Origin: Ardenticatenales bacterium
GTDB taxonomy: Bacteria > Chloroflexota > Anaerolineae > Promineifilales > UBA4811
DNA length: 11,082 nt
Reading direction: 5' to 3'
Assembly: GCA_030667645.1 (NCBI GenBank)
Contig: DAOUVM010000040.1
Span: 1 to 11,082 of the forward strand
The notes beneath the pieces were generated by a model. The model was not told the DNA's origin and ran no database searches. It saw only the letters and a list, made by a program, of their open reading frames with translations. The translations under genes and the position numbers were made by a program. Shown one piece after another: positions 1 to 7,904 of this stretch (position 1 is its first letter; every line of letters starts with the position of its first letter).

Positions 1-1097
1 AAGAGTTGCTCCTGCAGGAAGTGGAAAAAGATGCACGGAATGACATGGCGCGCGTCATTAGGGCCATAGAGGACAAAACGCAGGCCACTGCCGATGAGCG
101 TTCCCAAAAGATCATCGCCACGACCATCCAGCGCATGGCCACCGATCGTGTTGCTGATCTGGTTGTCTCGGCCGTTCCCCTGCCAAGCGAGGAGATGAAG
201 GGACGGATAATCGGTCGGAACGGGCGCAACATCCGCTCCTTTGAGCAGGCGGCCGGCGTGGACGTCATAGTCGACGACACGCCGGAAGCGGTCACGATTT
301 CCTGTTTCGACTCTGTGCGGCGAGAGATCGCCCGGCGGGCAATGGCCAAGCTGGTGCTGGACGGCCGGATTCACCCTGCCCGCATTGAAAAACTACTGGC
401 CGATTCCAAGGCCGAGGTGAGCCAGGACATGCAAAAGGCCGGTGAAAGCGCCGCGATGGATGCTGGCGTCCACGGCCTGCATCCCGAGATCCTCAAGGTG
501 CTTGGACGCCTGAAATACCGCACCTCATACGGGCAGAACCAGCTTCACCACTCGGTAGAGACAGCCCATATAGCAGGCCTGTTGGCGGCCGAGCTGGGAG
601 CCAACATTCAGGTGGCCAAGACTGGCGGACTGCTTCATGACCTGGGCAAGGCGATTGATCAAGAGGCGGAAGGAACTCACGCAGCATTGGGTGCAAATAT
701 CTGCCAGCGATACGGAGTCTCACCGGTCGTGGTGCATGCCATCGCCGCCCACCATGACGAGATCGACCAGGAGACAATCGAGGATGTGATCATCGAGGTC
801 GCCGATGCGATTTCCGGTGCCCGGCCAGGTGCCCGGCGTGAGAGCCTGGAGAACTATCTGCACCGGATCAAGACTCTGGAGGACGTTGCCAGCTCCTTTG
901 ACGGAGTCTCCGAGTCGTATGCTTTGCAGGCCGGCCGCGAGGTGCGAATCATCGTCAAACCCGATGAGATGGACGACCTAGCCACGGTCAAGCTCTCGAA
1001 AGAGGTCGCGAAAAAGATTGAAGAACTGATGCAGTATCCCGGCCAGATCAAAGTGACCGTCATCCGGGAAATGCGCGCAGTGGACTATGCCAAATAG
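1..1097 (+). CDS. rny: Ribonuclease Y, 5'-truncated by window edge
   Basis: RNase Y is a membrane-anchored endoribonuclease that starts mRNA decay in many bacteria lacking RNase E. The reading frame is already open at base 3, so the true start lies outside the window. About 364 codons remain of a family length near 510-520; the N-terminal membrane anchor and most of the coiled coil are missing. Numbering from the TTG at base 6, the end of the coiled coil covers residues 1-45. A KH RNA-binding domain follows at about 58-125 with a KGRIIGRNGRNIR core, then DDTPEAV and the DGRIHPARIE linker. The HD phosphohydrolase domain spans about 170-300, with YGQNQLHHSVE, the catalytic GGLLHDLGK and the AHHDE metal-site histidines. 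The C-terminus (AGREVRIIVKP, YPGQIKVTVIRE, DYAK) matches the family ending. All catalytic motifs visible here are intact. The gene converges on the M23 peptidase gene, 82 bp away. Confidence 0.96.
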   Translation, partial: ELLLQEVEKDARNDMARVIRAIEDKTQATADERSQKIIATTIQRMATDRVADLVVSAVPLPSEEMKGRIIGRNGRNIRSFEQAAGVDVIVDDTPEAVTISCFDSVRREIARRAMAKLVLDGRIHPARIEKLLADSKAEVSQDMQKAGESAAMDAGVHGLHPEILKVLGRLKYRTSYGQNQLHHSVETAHIAGLLAAELGANIQVAKTGGLLHDLGKAIDQEAEGTHAALGANICQRYGVSPVVVHAIAAHHDEIDQETIEDVIIEVADAISGARPGARRESLENYLHRIKTLEDVASSFDGVSESYALQAGREVRIIVKPDEMDDLATVKLSKEVAKKIEELMQYPGQIKVTVIREMRAVDYAK

Positions 1098-1145
1098 AAC
1101 TACCGACAGTGCTGGAGAGAGGGTGTTAGCTGATTCCGCCATCAA

Positions 1146-1170
1146 CTCCGGCCTGCCCGGCCGGCCGGAG
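1146..1170. other. GC-rich inverted repeat between convergent genes
   Basis: CTCCGGCC (1146-1153) and GGCCGGAG (1163-1170) are perfect 8-bp arms around a 9-nt loop. They sit in the 82-bp gap between the converging rny and M23 peptidase genes, ten bases before the stop of the latter. Either transcript could fold it, so it may act as a bidirectional 3'-end hairpin. Neither side has a T-run, so it is not a standard intrinsic terminator. A role in termination or 3'-end stability is inferred from position only. Confidence 0.45.
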
Positions 1171-1179
1171 CGATCGCTA

Positions 1180-2274
1180 CTACCAGAGATACTCTAGCGG
1201 ATTCAGTAGGTTGCCCATGTAGCGAATCTCGAAATGGAGATGTGGGCCCGACGAATTGCCGGTATTGCCTACGGCAGCGATCGGGACGCCTTGCCCCACA
1301 AACTGCCCGGTGCTCACCCAAATCGAGCTCAGGTGCGCATAGTAGGTCTGGAAACCGTTCCCGTGATCCAAAGCAAGCAAATTGCCATACCCAATTGCGC
1401 TCCAACCGGCATAGATGACCGTGCCCCCGTCAGAGGCATAGACCGGCGTCCCCACCGGCGCACCTATGTCAATTGCCCGATGCGCCCACCAGTAATACTG
1501 GGTCATGCGCCACGAATCGGTAGGCCAGACGAAACTCCCTCTCCCGGCAACAACGATAGGGCCATCATAGTACGAACTCGCTGATACCGTGCCCCTCGGC
1601 GTATTGGGAGTGTAGCTCCACACCAGCAACTGTTGCTCGCCGCCAGGAATGAATAGCTGGGTACCCGGCACCGGCCGGTGTGGCCACTTTTCCAGGTGAT
1701 TATCGCCATAGCCGACAACGACCTGTGGCTCCACGCCGTACATCTCGGCAATGCTCTCCAACGTTTCGGACGCCACGACCGTGTGAAGAGCCCCGTCCAT
1801 GGGCAGAACAGTCAGCGTGATACCGATCTGAAACCGTTGCGCCTCGTTGGACAGATCAGGGTTGCCAAACAGAAGCGTTGACGGCGCGATCCCATACAAT
1901 TCCGCGACGCCATTGGGAGTTTCGCCCTTTTCCACGACATGGGTGGCGAATTCATGCACCGGCAGATCCGGTTCGTAGGTGTATGGAATGGCCCCTCGGC
2001 GAATCATCGCCTCCGGCGCCAGGGTTGCCACCGGCTCGGGCGTCGGGAGAGCCCCCTCCTCGGTCCGGGGAATCACCGTGGCGACTGCAGCCTGCGACTG
2101 AGCCAAAGGAAGACCGAGTTGCACGTCTTCCCACTGGGGGTGAATCCGGCCAACAAGCAACACCGCCAGCGTGGCGGCCACGAGTCCAAGATGAACAGCG
2201 TACCGACTCAGTTCCGGGCGCCCGCGGCCGGCAGGTTCAGCAGCCGGTTCGAGCAAAGGCGTCGCTGCGCTCAT
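1180..2274 (-). CDS. Membrane-anchored LysM + M23 family metallopeptidase
   Basis: This is a probable cell-envelope peptidoglycan hydrolase or murein-hydrolase-like regulator of 364 residues. A short cytoplasmic N-terminus is followed by one hydrophobic segment at about 27-43, best read as a signal anchor. A linker rich in Pro, Ala and Glu runs from about 60 to 105. Two LysM-like glycan-binding segments lie at about 108-158 and 163-210; the second is the weaker match. The C-terminal M23 (lysostaphin/LytM type) domain covers about 250-364. Candidate zinc ligands are H265 and D269 (HRAID), with H314 (YAHL) and H345/H347 (GPHLHFE), so the active site looks complete. The ATG at 2274 is preceded by GGGGGA about 8 nt upstream. 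It lies 154 bp downstream of rho on the same strand; I see no convincing promoter or intrinsic terminator in that gap, so it may be read through from rho. The exact substrate bond cannot be told from sequence. Confidence 0.9.
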   Translation of the reverse strand: MSAATPLLEPAAEPAGRGRPELSRYAVHLGLVAATLAVLLVGRIHPQWEDVQLGLPLAQSQAAVATVIPRTEEGALPTPEPVATLAPEAMIRRGAIPYTYEPDLPVHEFATHVVEKGETPNGVAELYGIAPSTLLFGNPDLSNEAQRFQIGITLTVLPMDGALHTVVASETLESIAEMYGVEPQVVVGYGDNHLEKWPHRPVPGTQLFIPGGEQQLLVWSYTPNTPRGTVSASSYYDGPIVVAGRGSFVWPTDSWRMTQYYWWAHRAIDIGAPVGTPVYASDGGTVIYAGWSAIGYGNLLALDHGNGFQTYYAHLSSIWVSTGQFVGQGVPIAAVGNTGNSSGPHLHFEIRYMGNLLNPLEYLW

Positions 2275-2428
2275 GACAGATTTCCCCCAGCGCTGATTAG
2301 AGTCGGCTCACAACGACGGTTGAGTCGGACACCATCCCTCATGAGGTCGGCTTCCACCCAACAAGTGTCACGGGGATGCGCAGCAGATCGTACAGTCGAC
2401 GCCAAGCGCACGATTGTGCCACCGGCCT

Positions 2429-3709
2429 CTAGATCAGATCCTTGGTCAGCGTTTCCAGGAACTCATAGTTGTTTTCCGTCCGGCGCATTCGTTTGAGCAA
2501 CGCCTCAGTCGCCGAGGCCATGTCATAGCCGGCTCCATTGGGTGGTGGCACCATCAACTGGCTCACCATGCGCCGCATCAGGTAGACGCGCTGTAACTCG
2601 TCGCGGGAGAGCAGCAGTTCCTCCCTCCGGGTGCTTGAGCGGCCGATGTCAAATGCCGGGAAAACTCGGCGCTCTTGCAGCTTGCGGCTCAAGTGAAGCT
2701 CCATGTTCCCGGTTCCCTTGAACTCCTCGTAGATCAGGTCATCCATCCGGCTGCCAGTGTCCACCAGGCAGGTGGCAACAATGGTCAGGCTCCCGCCTTC
2801 TTCGATGTTGCGAGCAGCGCCATAAAAGCGCTTGGGCGGGTAGAGCGCGGCCGGGTCGATGCCTCCGGAAAGGGTCCGGCCGCTTGGCTGAACAACCAGA
2901 TTGTAAGCACGCGTGAGGCGCGTGATAGAATCGAGCAGAATAACCACATCCTTGCGTGTCTCAACCAGTCGTTTGGCCCGCTCCAACGCCATCTCTGCCA
3001 CCCGAACGTGGCTGCGCACAGGATCGTCAAAAGTCGAGCTGATCACCTCTGCATCTACCGATCGGTCCATATCGGTGACCTCCTCCGGTCTCTCTCCGAT
3101 GAGTGCCACCATCAGATGCACGTTCGGATAGTTTGCAGAGATACCATTGGCGATCTGCTTCAGGACCGTAGTTTTCCCCGCCTTCGGAGGAGACACTATC
3201 AAGCCTCGTTGCCCACGGCCGATAGGCGTCACCAGGTCCAGCACGCGGGTGGCCAGAATGTTGGATTTCGTCTCCAATTTGAATTTCTCGTCGGGGAAGA
3301 TCGGAGTCTGACGCTCAAAGGTGGGCCGGCGTTTGCCGATCTCCGGGTCAAGTCCATTGACCGCTTCCACTCGCAGCAGGCCATAGTATTTCTCATTGTC
3401 CTTTGGCTTGCGTACCTGACCCATCACCATGTCCCCCGTACGCAGGCCAAAACGGCGCACCTGGGACTGGGAAACATAGATATCGTCCGGGCCAGGCATA
3501 TAGCGATCGGAGCGCAAAAACCCAAGCCCGTCGTCCACGATCTCCAAGACCCCGCCGCGAAAGCCATGTCCAGACGTTTCGGCCTGAGCCTCCAGCAGGC
3601 GCAGCATCAGGTCCTGCTTCTTCAGCATGCTATAGCCGCGCAGGTCCTGTTCCCGAGCCAGGTCACGCAGCTCGGTCAAGGTTTTCGATTCAAGAGTAGC
3701 AATGTCCAT
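2429..3709 (-). CDS. rho: Transcription termination factor Rho
   Basis: Rho is a hexameric RNA-dependent ATPase that terminates transcription of untranslated RNA. The 426-residue product has an N-terminal helical Rho_N region (about 1-45) and a cold-shock-type RNA-binding domain (about 50-125) with the RNP-like GLGFLR at 61-66. The RecA-like motor domain carries the Walker A motif PPKAGKT (174-180), the catalytic GERPEE (205-210), Walker B DVVILLDSITR (about 254-264), the Q-loop region PSGRTLSGG (275-283) and the R-loop region around KGTGN (331-335). The ending MRRTENNYEFLE is typical. I chose the ATG at 3709 because MDIATLESKTLTELRDLA begins at the family's normal start and GGAG lies 8 nt upstream. 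A further in-frame ATG at 3790 would add 27 residues that do not look like Rho and has no clear ribosome site. No unusual insertion is seen between the N-terminal and RNA-binding domains. The gene has its own promoter at 3909-3937. Confidence 0.97.
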   Translation of the reverse strand: MDIATLESKTLTELRDLAREQDLRGYSMLKKQDLMLRLLEAQAETSGHGFRGGVLEIVDDGLGFLRSDRYMPGPDDIYVSQSQVRRFGLRTGDMVMGQVRKPKDNEKYYGLLRVEAVNGLDPEIGKRRPTFERQTPIFPDEKFKLETKSNILATRVLDLVTPIGRGQRGLIVSPPKAGKTTVLKQIANGISANYPNVHLMVALIGERPEEVTDMDRSVDAEVISSTFDDPVRSHVRVAEMALERAKRLVETRKDVVILLDSITRLTRAYNLVVQPSGRTLSGGIDPAALYPPKRFYGAARNIEEGGSLTIVATCLVDTGSRMDDLIYEEFKGTGNMELHLSRKLQERRVFPAFDIGRSSTRREELLLSRDELQRVYLMRRMVSQLMVPPPNGAGYDMASATEALLKRMRRTENNYEFLETLTKDLI

Positions 3710-3908
3710 TCTCTGATCTCCAGCCGACCATTGAGAGGGAAGGTCAGCATCTGATAAAACTTTCCTGTTGATGGAGCAGAGGATTCGCACACCAGCATGC
3801 CTCAGAGGCCTTACTGGCTAGGTCCTATACCAAGGGTAACGCGCGATCTCCTCGACAATGGCAAAAGGGAGAATTGATGGGGAATCCAACATTCCAGATT
3901 ACAGCCCG

Positions 3909-3937
3909 ATTATAACATGGCTGGCTGGGGCAGTCAA
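3909..3937 (-). promoter_or_regulatory. Sigma-70-type promoter of rho
   Basis: On the minus strand, TTGACT (3937-3932) and a perfect TATAAT (3914-3909) are 17 bp apart. This is five of six and six of six consensus positions at the ideal spacing. The -35 box overlaps the TGA stop codon of fbp (3936-3934). Transcription would start near 3902 and give a leader of about 190 nt before the rho ATG at 3709. Read-through from the fbp operon would also supply rho. Assignment is by consensus match only. Confidence 0.82.
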
Positions 3938-4953
3938 CAAGGGTCATCATCGCTGCCAACGGTATCGTGCTGCTGAACGAACTGCTCCGCTTTGATTACC
4001 AACGAGCGATCCCCGATGAAGACGGGAACCCGCTGGTGAAGGTGTGTTGGCTGGATGTCCAGCACGTTACGCAGGCCGGTGGAAGCATAACCGCCCGCCT
4101 GCTCGGCGATAAAACCGAGAGGAGCGACTTCATAGAGCAGCCGTAGTTTCCCATGCGGTCTCGCGGTATCTCCCGGATACAAAAAGACGCCGCCTGCCAG
4201 CAGATTGCGATGAAAATCTGCCACCATGGATCCAATGTACCGCTCTGACAGCTTGGGCGAGTCCTTGCCCTCCCCCTGCAACCAACCTACGTACTTCTGG
4301 ACACCGCGGCTCCACCGGCGGAGATAGGCATGATTGACACTATAGTATTGGGGCAGCGGAGAACGGATGTTGGGATGGGACAACAGAAACTCGCCTACGC
4401 TGGGGTCTAGCGTAAAGCCAAATACACCGCAACCAGTCGAGTACACCAGCATGGTGCTGGAACCATAAAGAATGTAACCGGCCGCCTCCAGTGCGCGCCC
4501 TGGCTGCAAAAAGTCATCCACCGAACAGGCGCCGGAGCGGCTTTGACGCTTGTGGATGGCAAAGATGGTGCCGATGCTGACATCATAATCGATATTGGAC
4601 GAACCATCCAGCGGGTCGAATATGAGAACATACTTGCCACGACTGTTGGCGCCAATGATTTCCTCTTCTTCTTCAGACGCCATCCCGCACACTCGGCCAG
4701 TGAACTCATTCATGCGTATCATGGCCTCGTTGGCGAACACATCCAGCTTCTGCACCTGCTCGCCCTGGACGTTCTTCTGACCGGTCAATCCCAGGATGTC
4801 CACCAGCCCAGCGCGGTTGACCTCGCGCGCAATCACCTTGGCCGCCAATGCAATGTCGTACAGCAGGCTTGTGAGATCCCCAGTAGCCTGCGGGTGCAAT
4901 CGCTGCATCTCCAAGAAATGTTGTTCTATAGTGATAAGATCATCCGGGCGCAT
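3934..4953 (-). CDS. fbp: Fructose-1,6-bisphosphatase, class I
   Basis: The enzyme hydrolyses fructose-1,6-bisphosphate to fructose-6-phosphate in gluconeogenesis or a reductive pentose-phosphate cycle. The 339-residue product is full length for class I. Key motifs are the metal-binding acidic run SEEEEE (93-98), FDPLDGSSNID (112-122) with the two metal-binding aspartates, NHAYLRRW (207-214), ERYIGSMVADFHR (237-249) in the substrate region, and KLRLLYEVAP (269-278) with the late metal-binding glutamate. Nothing essential appears to be lost. The ATG at 4953 lies 16 nt after the cdsA stop and has a GGGGAGGG purine tract about 9 nt upstream, so it is probably the last gene of the pyrH-frr-uppS-cdsA-fbp transcript. 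Its stop codon overlaps the rho promoter. A sugar-phosphate gene behind uppS and cdsA is not the usual continuation of this cluster. I see no CBB-cycle genes in the window, so gluconeogenesis is the simpler reading. Confidence 0.95.
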   Translation of the reverse strand: MRPDDLITIEQHFLEMQRLHPQATGDLTSLLYDIALAAKVIAREVNRAGLVDILGLTGQKNVQGEQVQKLDVFANEAMIRMNEFTGRVCGMASEEEEEIIGANSRGKYVLIFDPLDGSSNIDYDVSIGTIFAIHKRQSRSGACSVDDFLQPGRALEAAGYILYGSSTMLVYSTGCGVFGFTLDPSVGEFLLSHPNIRSPLPQYYSVNHAYLRRWSRGVQKYVGWLQGEGKDSPKLSERYIGSMVADFHRNLLAGGVFLYPGDTARPHGKLRLLYEVAPLGFIAEQAGGYASTGLRNVLDIQPTHLHQRVPVFIGDRSLVIKAEQFVQQHDTVGSDDDPC

Positions 4954-4969
4954 TCTGGAAGGCCCTCCC

Positions 4970-5764
4970 CTACTCGACTATCCAAATCACATAATTGGCT
5001 GCAACTGCCACGCTGATCAGCAGACTGTCTATCCTATCAAAGACCCCCCCATGCCCTGGAATGAGTTTTCCCGAATCCTTGGCCCCGACCTGGCGTTTGA
5101 TCATCGAAACACCCAGGTCGCCGATGGGTGATAGAGTGGCGATGAGAAGGCCGAGGACGAGTCCGTGCCAGGCGCCCAACCCAAACAGGGCAGCCAGTAC
5201 CGCCGTCGAGAGCGCGCCGGCAACCAGTCCTCCCAGGATCCCCTCCCAGGTCTTGCCGGGGCTCAACCGCGGAGCCAGCTTGTGGCGTCCCCAGAGCCGG
5301 CCGACAAAGTAGGCGCCGCTGTCGACCAGCCAGGTGCCCCCATAAGCGGTCAACGACCACGACAGGCCGCTATCCATCTCACGCAACCTCATAAAGTATG
5401 AGCCGATCCAGCCAATGTAGAGCCCACCCAGCAGTGTCAGCGCCCAGCCTGTCGTTGGATTCGCGTCACCCCGATGAAAGCGGCTCAGCGTCCAGACCAA
5501 ACTTGCCAGCAGCACCAGGGTCAGACCCGGCGTAGACAAATCACGCGACGGCCACATCAAGTCCACCAGAGGAATCCAAACCAGAAGGACCGTTGCCGGA
5601 AGCCACAGTGTGTGGCCTCCTCGGCGCATCAAGTTCACGAATTCCCAGGCCGCCAACGATAGGGCAACCCCGATAAACACGAAAAACCACCAGCCACCCA
5701 GCACCAGTGTGCCGATGACCAGAGCGAGATAGATGGCGGCGCTGATAACGCGCGTACGCAGCAT
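4970..5764 (-). CDS. cdsA: Phosphatidate cytidylyltransferase (CDP-diglyceride synthase)
   Basis: CdsA makes CDP-diacylglycerol from CTP and phosphatidic acid, the branch point of bacterial phospholipid synthesis, and is an integral membrane enzyme. The 264-residue product is strongly hydrophobic with about seven or eight membrane segments, beginning at 7-45 and including about 57-70, 80-92, 105-122, 180-212 and 247-262. The family signature is complete at about 220-246, from SMIKR through KDSGKLIPGHGG to FDRID. The upstream motif SPGKTWEG (168-175) is also present. The ATG at 5764 gives the usual short N-terminus (MLRTRVISA). No clear Shine-Dalgarno precedes it, so coupling to uppS, which ends 44 nt upstream, is likely. 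The gene lies in the conserved uppS-cdsA order and is followed 16 nt later by fbp. Confidence 0.95.
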   Translation of the reverse strand: MLRTRVISAAIYLALVIGTLVLGGWWFFVFIGVALSLAAWEFVNLMRRGGHTLWLPATVLLVWIPLVDLMWPSRDLSTPGLTLVLLASLVWTLSRFHRGDANPTTGWALTLLGGLYIGWIGSYFMRLREMDSGLSWSLTAYGGTWLVDSGAYFVGRLWGRHKLAPRLSPGKTWEGILGGLVAGALSTAVLAALFGLGAWHGLVLGLLIATLSPIGDLGVSMIKRQVGAKDSGKLIPGHGGVFDRIDSLLISVAVAANYVIWIVE

Positions 5765-5808
5765 GGGTCTGCTAGTTCGGATTCTGGTGTCGTGCCCGCG
5801 GCGAGCGC

Positions 5809-6543
5809 CTAGTCAGACGCATCCGCAACGAGACCGAATCGTCGATCGCGTTTGCTGTAGGCTTCAACCGCTTTTTCCAGTTCGTCGGGGCCAAAGCTGG
5901 GCCAGTATGTTGGCGTGACATAGTACTCGGCGTATGCGGCTTGCCAGATCAAAAAGTTACTGACGCGCATCTCACCACTGGTGCGAACCACCAAGTCCGG
6001 ATCCGGCAAGCCAGCAGTAAAGAGATGGCTCTCAACCATTGCCTCGTCGATTTCTTCCGGCCGTCCTCCCCCTGCTACGATGGAACGTACTGCGTGCACG
6101 ATCTCTTGCCGGCCGCCGTAATTCCAGGCGAGGCAGAGGATAAGGCGCTCGTTGTTCTTGGTCAACTCGACAGCCGCCTGCACCTTCTCCTTTAACGTCT
6201 CCGATAGGCCATCCAGAACGCCGATATGCCGGAGTTGAACTTCATTTGCGTGAAGCTCGTCCAGTTCCTGATCAATGACTCTCTCCAGAATGCTCATGAG
6301 TCCCTTGATCTCTTTCATCGACCGGCCCCAATTCTCGGTGGAAAAGGCATACACGGTCAAGATCTTAATCCCCATCTCACTGCAAGCCTTGATGATACGG
6401 CGCAGATTCTCGGTACCGGCACGATGTCCGGCCTGGCGCGGCAGCCCCCGCGAGCGCGCCCACCGGCCGTTCCCGTCCATGATGATCGCTACATGCGCTG
6501 GGATTCTCAGCGCGGTTCTCTTGGATGTTCTCCGTCTTCGCAC
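5809..6543 (-). CDS. uppS: Undecaprenyl diphosphate synthase (cis-prenyltransferase)
   Basis: UppS condenses isopentenyl-PP with farnesyl-PP to give the C55 lipid carrier used in cell-wall synthesis. The 244-residue product matches the family length. Residues 20-29 (IIMDGNGRWA) hold the catalytic aspartate D23. GHRAG (39-43) follows, then YAFSTENW (65-72), and the pyrophosphate/IPP-binding segment DPDLVVRTSGEMRVSNFL lies at 181-198. The terminal WPSF segment is present. The start is a GTG at 6543; the only other in-frame ATG falls inside the MDGNG motif and would destroy the enzyme. GGAAG lies about 9 nt upstream, inside the last codons of frr, and only 4 nt separate the frr stop from the GTG, so translation is probably coupled. 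The N-terminus carries a short Arg/Lys-rich extension (MRRRRTSKR). The product is expected to be cytoplasmic or peripheral to the membrane. Confidence 0.96.
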   Translation of the reverse strand: MRRRRTSKRTALRIPAHVAIIMDGNGRWARSRGLPRQAGHRAGTENLRRIIKACSEMGIKILTVYAFSTENWGRSMKEIKGLMSILERVIDQELDELHANEVQLRHIGVLDGLSETLKEKVQAAVELTKNNERLILCLAWNYGGRQEIVHAVRSIVAGGGRPEEIDEAMVESHLFTAGLPDPDLVVRTSGEMRVSNFLIWQAAYAEYYVTPTYWPSFGPDELEKAVEAYSKRDRRFGLVADASD

Positions 6544-6547
6544 GCGC

Positions 6548-7105
6548 CTACACTTCCATGATCTCTTTGTCTTTGCGCTTGCCGACCTCGCCCGTCTGCT
6601 CTATGAACTTGTCCGTGAGATCCTGCAAATCGTCCTTGCCCCGATGGAACTCATCTTCGGAGATCAGCTTCTCCTTCTCAAAGTCGCGCAGATCATCCAA
6701 CTCATCCCGGCGTACGTTTCGGATGGCAACCCTGGCCTCTTCCAGCCGTCGGCCAACGATTTTCACGAGCTCCTGCCTCCGCTCCTCGGTGAGACGGGGG
6801 ATTGTCAGGCGAATGATCCGGCCGTCGTTATTCGGCGTCAGACCGAGTTCCGATTTCAGGATGGCCTTCTCTATCGCTGCAAGAGATGCCGGATCATACG
6901 GGCGGATGACAAGCAGTTGCGGCTCAGGTGTCGAGATAGTGGCAAGCTGGTTCAGTGGAGTGGGGACGCCATAGTACTCAACCTTGACCCCTTGGACCAA
7001 CCCTGGCGAAGCCCTTCCGGTTCGGATACCGGCCAAATCCGACGTGAGTGCGTCAATAGCACCGCTCATTCGTTCAGATGCATCCTTGAGCAACTCTTTG
7101 ATCAT
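6548..7105 (-). CDS. frr: Ribosome recycling factor
   Basis: RRF acts with EF-G to split post-termination ribosomes. The 185-residue product is exactly family length. It opens with the first long helix of domain I and the GIRTGRASPGLV motif (26-37), then YYGVPTPLNQLATIS (44-58), PQLLVIRPYDP of the domain II hinge, and GRIIRLTIPRLTEERR (94-109). The basic helix with EEARVAIRNVRRD is at about 122-134. The ATG at 7105 has AGGAG with 6-nt spacing. That site overlaps the pyrH stop codon (TAGGAG), which suggests translational coupling to pyrH 9 nt away. The frr 3' end in turn carries the ribosome site for uppS. Nothing is unusual apart from this tight packing. Confidence 0.97.
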   Translation of the reverse strand: MIKELLKDASERMSGAIDALTSDLAGIRTGRASPGLVQGVKVEYYGVPTPLNQLATISTPEPQLLVIRPYDPASLAAIEKAILKSELGLTPNNDGRIIRLTIPRLTEERRQELVKIVGRRLEEARVAIRNVRRDELDDLRDFEKEKLISEDEFHRGKDDLQDLTDKFIEQTGEVGKRKDKEIMEV

Positions 7106-7114
7106 GATCGACTC

Positions 7115-7846
7115 CTATACATCCCGGAGAGGAGAGCAGATGAGCGTACCAATCGAATCGCCCCGGACAACCCGCTCGATGCTCTGCGGCTGCCAGAGGC
7201 GAACCACCACAATGGGCAGGTTGTTGTCCATGCAAAGGGAGATTGCGGTGCTATCCATCACTCCAACCTGCATGTTCAGCGCCTCGATGTAGCTCAACTC
7301 TGCGAACGGCTTGGCGTCAGAATGAGTTGTCGGATCGTCGTCGTACACGGCGTCCACTTTGGTCGCCTTGATCAGCAAATCGGCATTTACTTCCAGGGCA
7401 CGCAATGCGCCGGCCGAATCAGTTGTAAAGTAGGGATTGCCGGTACCAGCGCCAAAAATGACCACCCGCCCCTTTTCAAGGTGACGTAGGGCTCGGAGCC
7501 GGATATATGGTTCAGCAACCCCTCGCATCTCGATGGCGGTTTGCACTCGCGCATCCACCTCCAACTGCTCCATTGCGTCACGGAGAGCCAATGCATTCAT
7601 CACTGTCGCCAGCATCCCCATGTGATCGGCGGTTGCTCGGTCCATCCCGTGGTCCATCCCTTGCTTCCCCCGCCACAGATTGCCGGCCCCAACCACCACC
7701 GCCACGTCAACGCCTTGGCCCCTTACCGTCTTGATTTTGGCAGCGAGCTCTCTGGCCTTGATCGGGTTGATTCCGCTCCCCCCGACCCCGGCAAGAGCTT
7801 CCCCACCCACCTTGAGCAATACACGCTTGTATCTTGGAGTGATCAT
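7115..7846 (-). CDS. pyrH: Uridylate (UMP) kinase
   Basis: PyrH phosphorylates UMP to UDP and belongs to the amino-acid-kinase fold. The 243-residue product contains, in order, LKVGGEAL (11-18), VVGAGNLWRG (51-60), DHMGMLATVMNALALRDA (74-91), AGTGNPYFTTDSAGALRA (133-150) and KATKVDAVYDDDP (160-172), with MDSTAISLC (198-206) near the end. Two glycine-rich motifs are slightly off the common form: LKLSGE is LKVGGE here and the usual GGGN is GAGN. All catalytic segments are otherwise present. I chose the ATG at 7846 because MITPRYKRVLLK matches the normal N-terminus. An in-frame ATG at 7906 would add 20 unrelated residues and overlaps a possible -10 box. Neither start has a strong Shine-Dalgarno. 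This is the first gene of the pyrH-frr-uppS-cdsA-fbp unit, separated from tsf by 264 bp and a terminator. Confidence 0.94.
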   Translation of the reverse strand: MITPRYKRVLLKVGGEALAGVGGSGINPIKARELAAKIKTVRGQGVDVAVVVGAGNLWRGKQGMDHGMDRATADHMGMLATVMNALALRDAMEQLEVDARVQTAIEMRGVAEPYIRLRALRHLEKGRVVIFGAGTGNPYFTTDSAGALRALEVNADLLIKATKVDAVYDDDPTTHSDAKPFAELSYIEALNMQVGVMDSTAISLCMDNNLPIVVVRLWQPQSIERVVRGDSIGTLICSPLRDV

Positions 7847-7904
7847 GCTGTTTGCCCAGCAACGAGTTGGTTCAATAGCGACTTGGCTTGGTGCTCTTTT
7901 GATC

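Noticed and set aside
2675..3754. 359-codon open frame on the + strand
   Set aside because: It is fully antisense to rho and is explained by the GC-rich codon pattern of that gene.
3710..3790. 27-residue N-terminal extension of Rho from an ATG at 3790
   Set aside because: The extra residues do not resemble Rho, and the ATG at 3709 has a good ribosome site and the normal family N-terminus.
6275..7489. 404-codon open frame on the + strand
   Set aside because: It lies antisense across uppS, frr and pyrH, all of which have complete family motifs on the minus strand. Its translation shows no domain and crosses three real gene boundaries.
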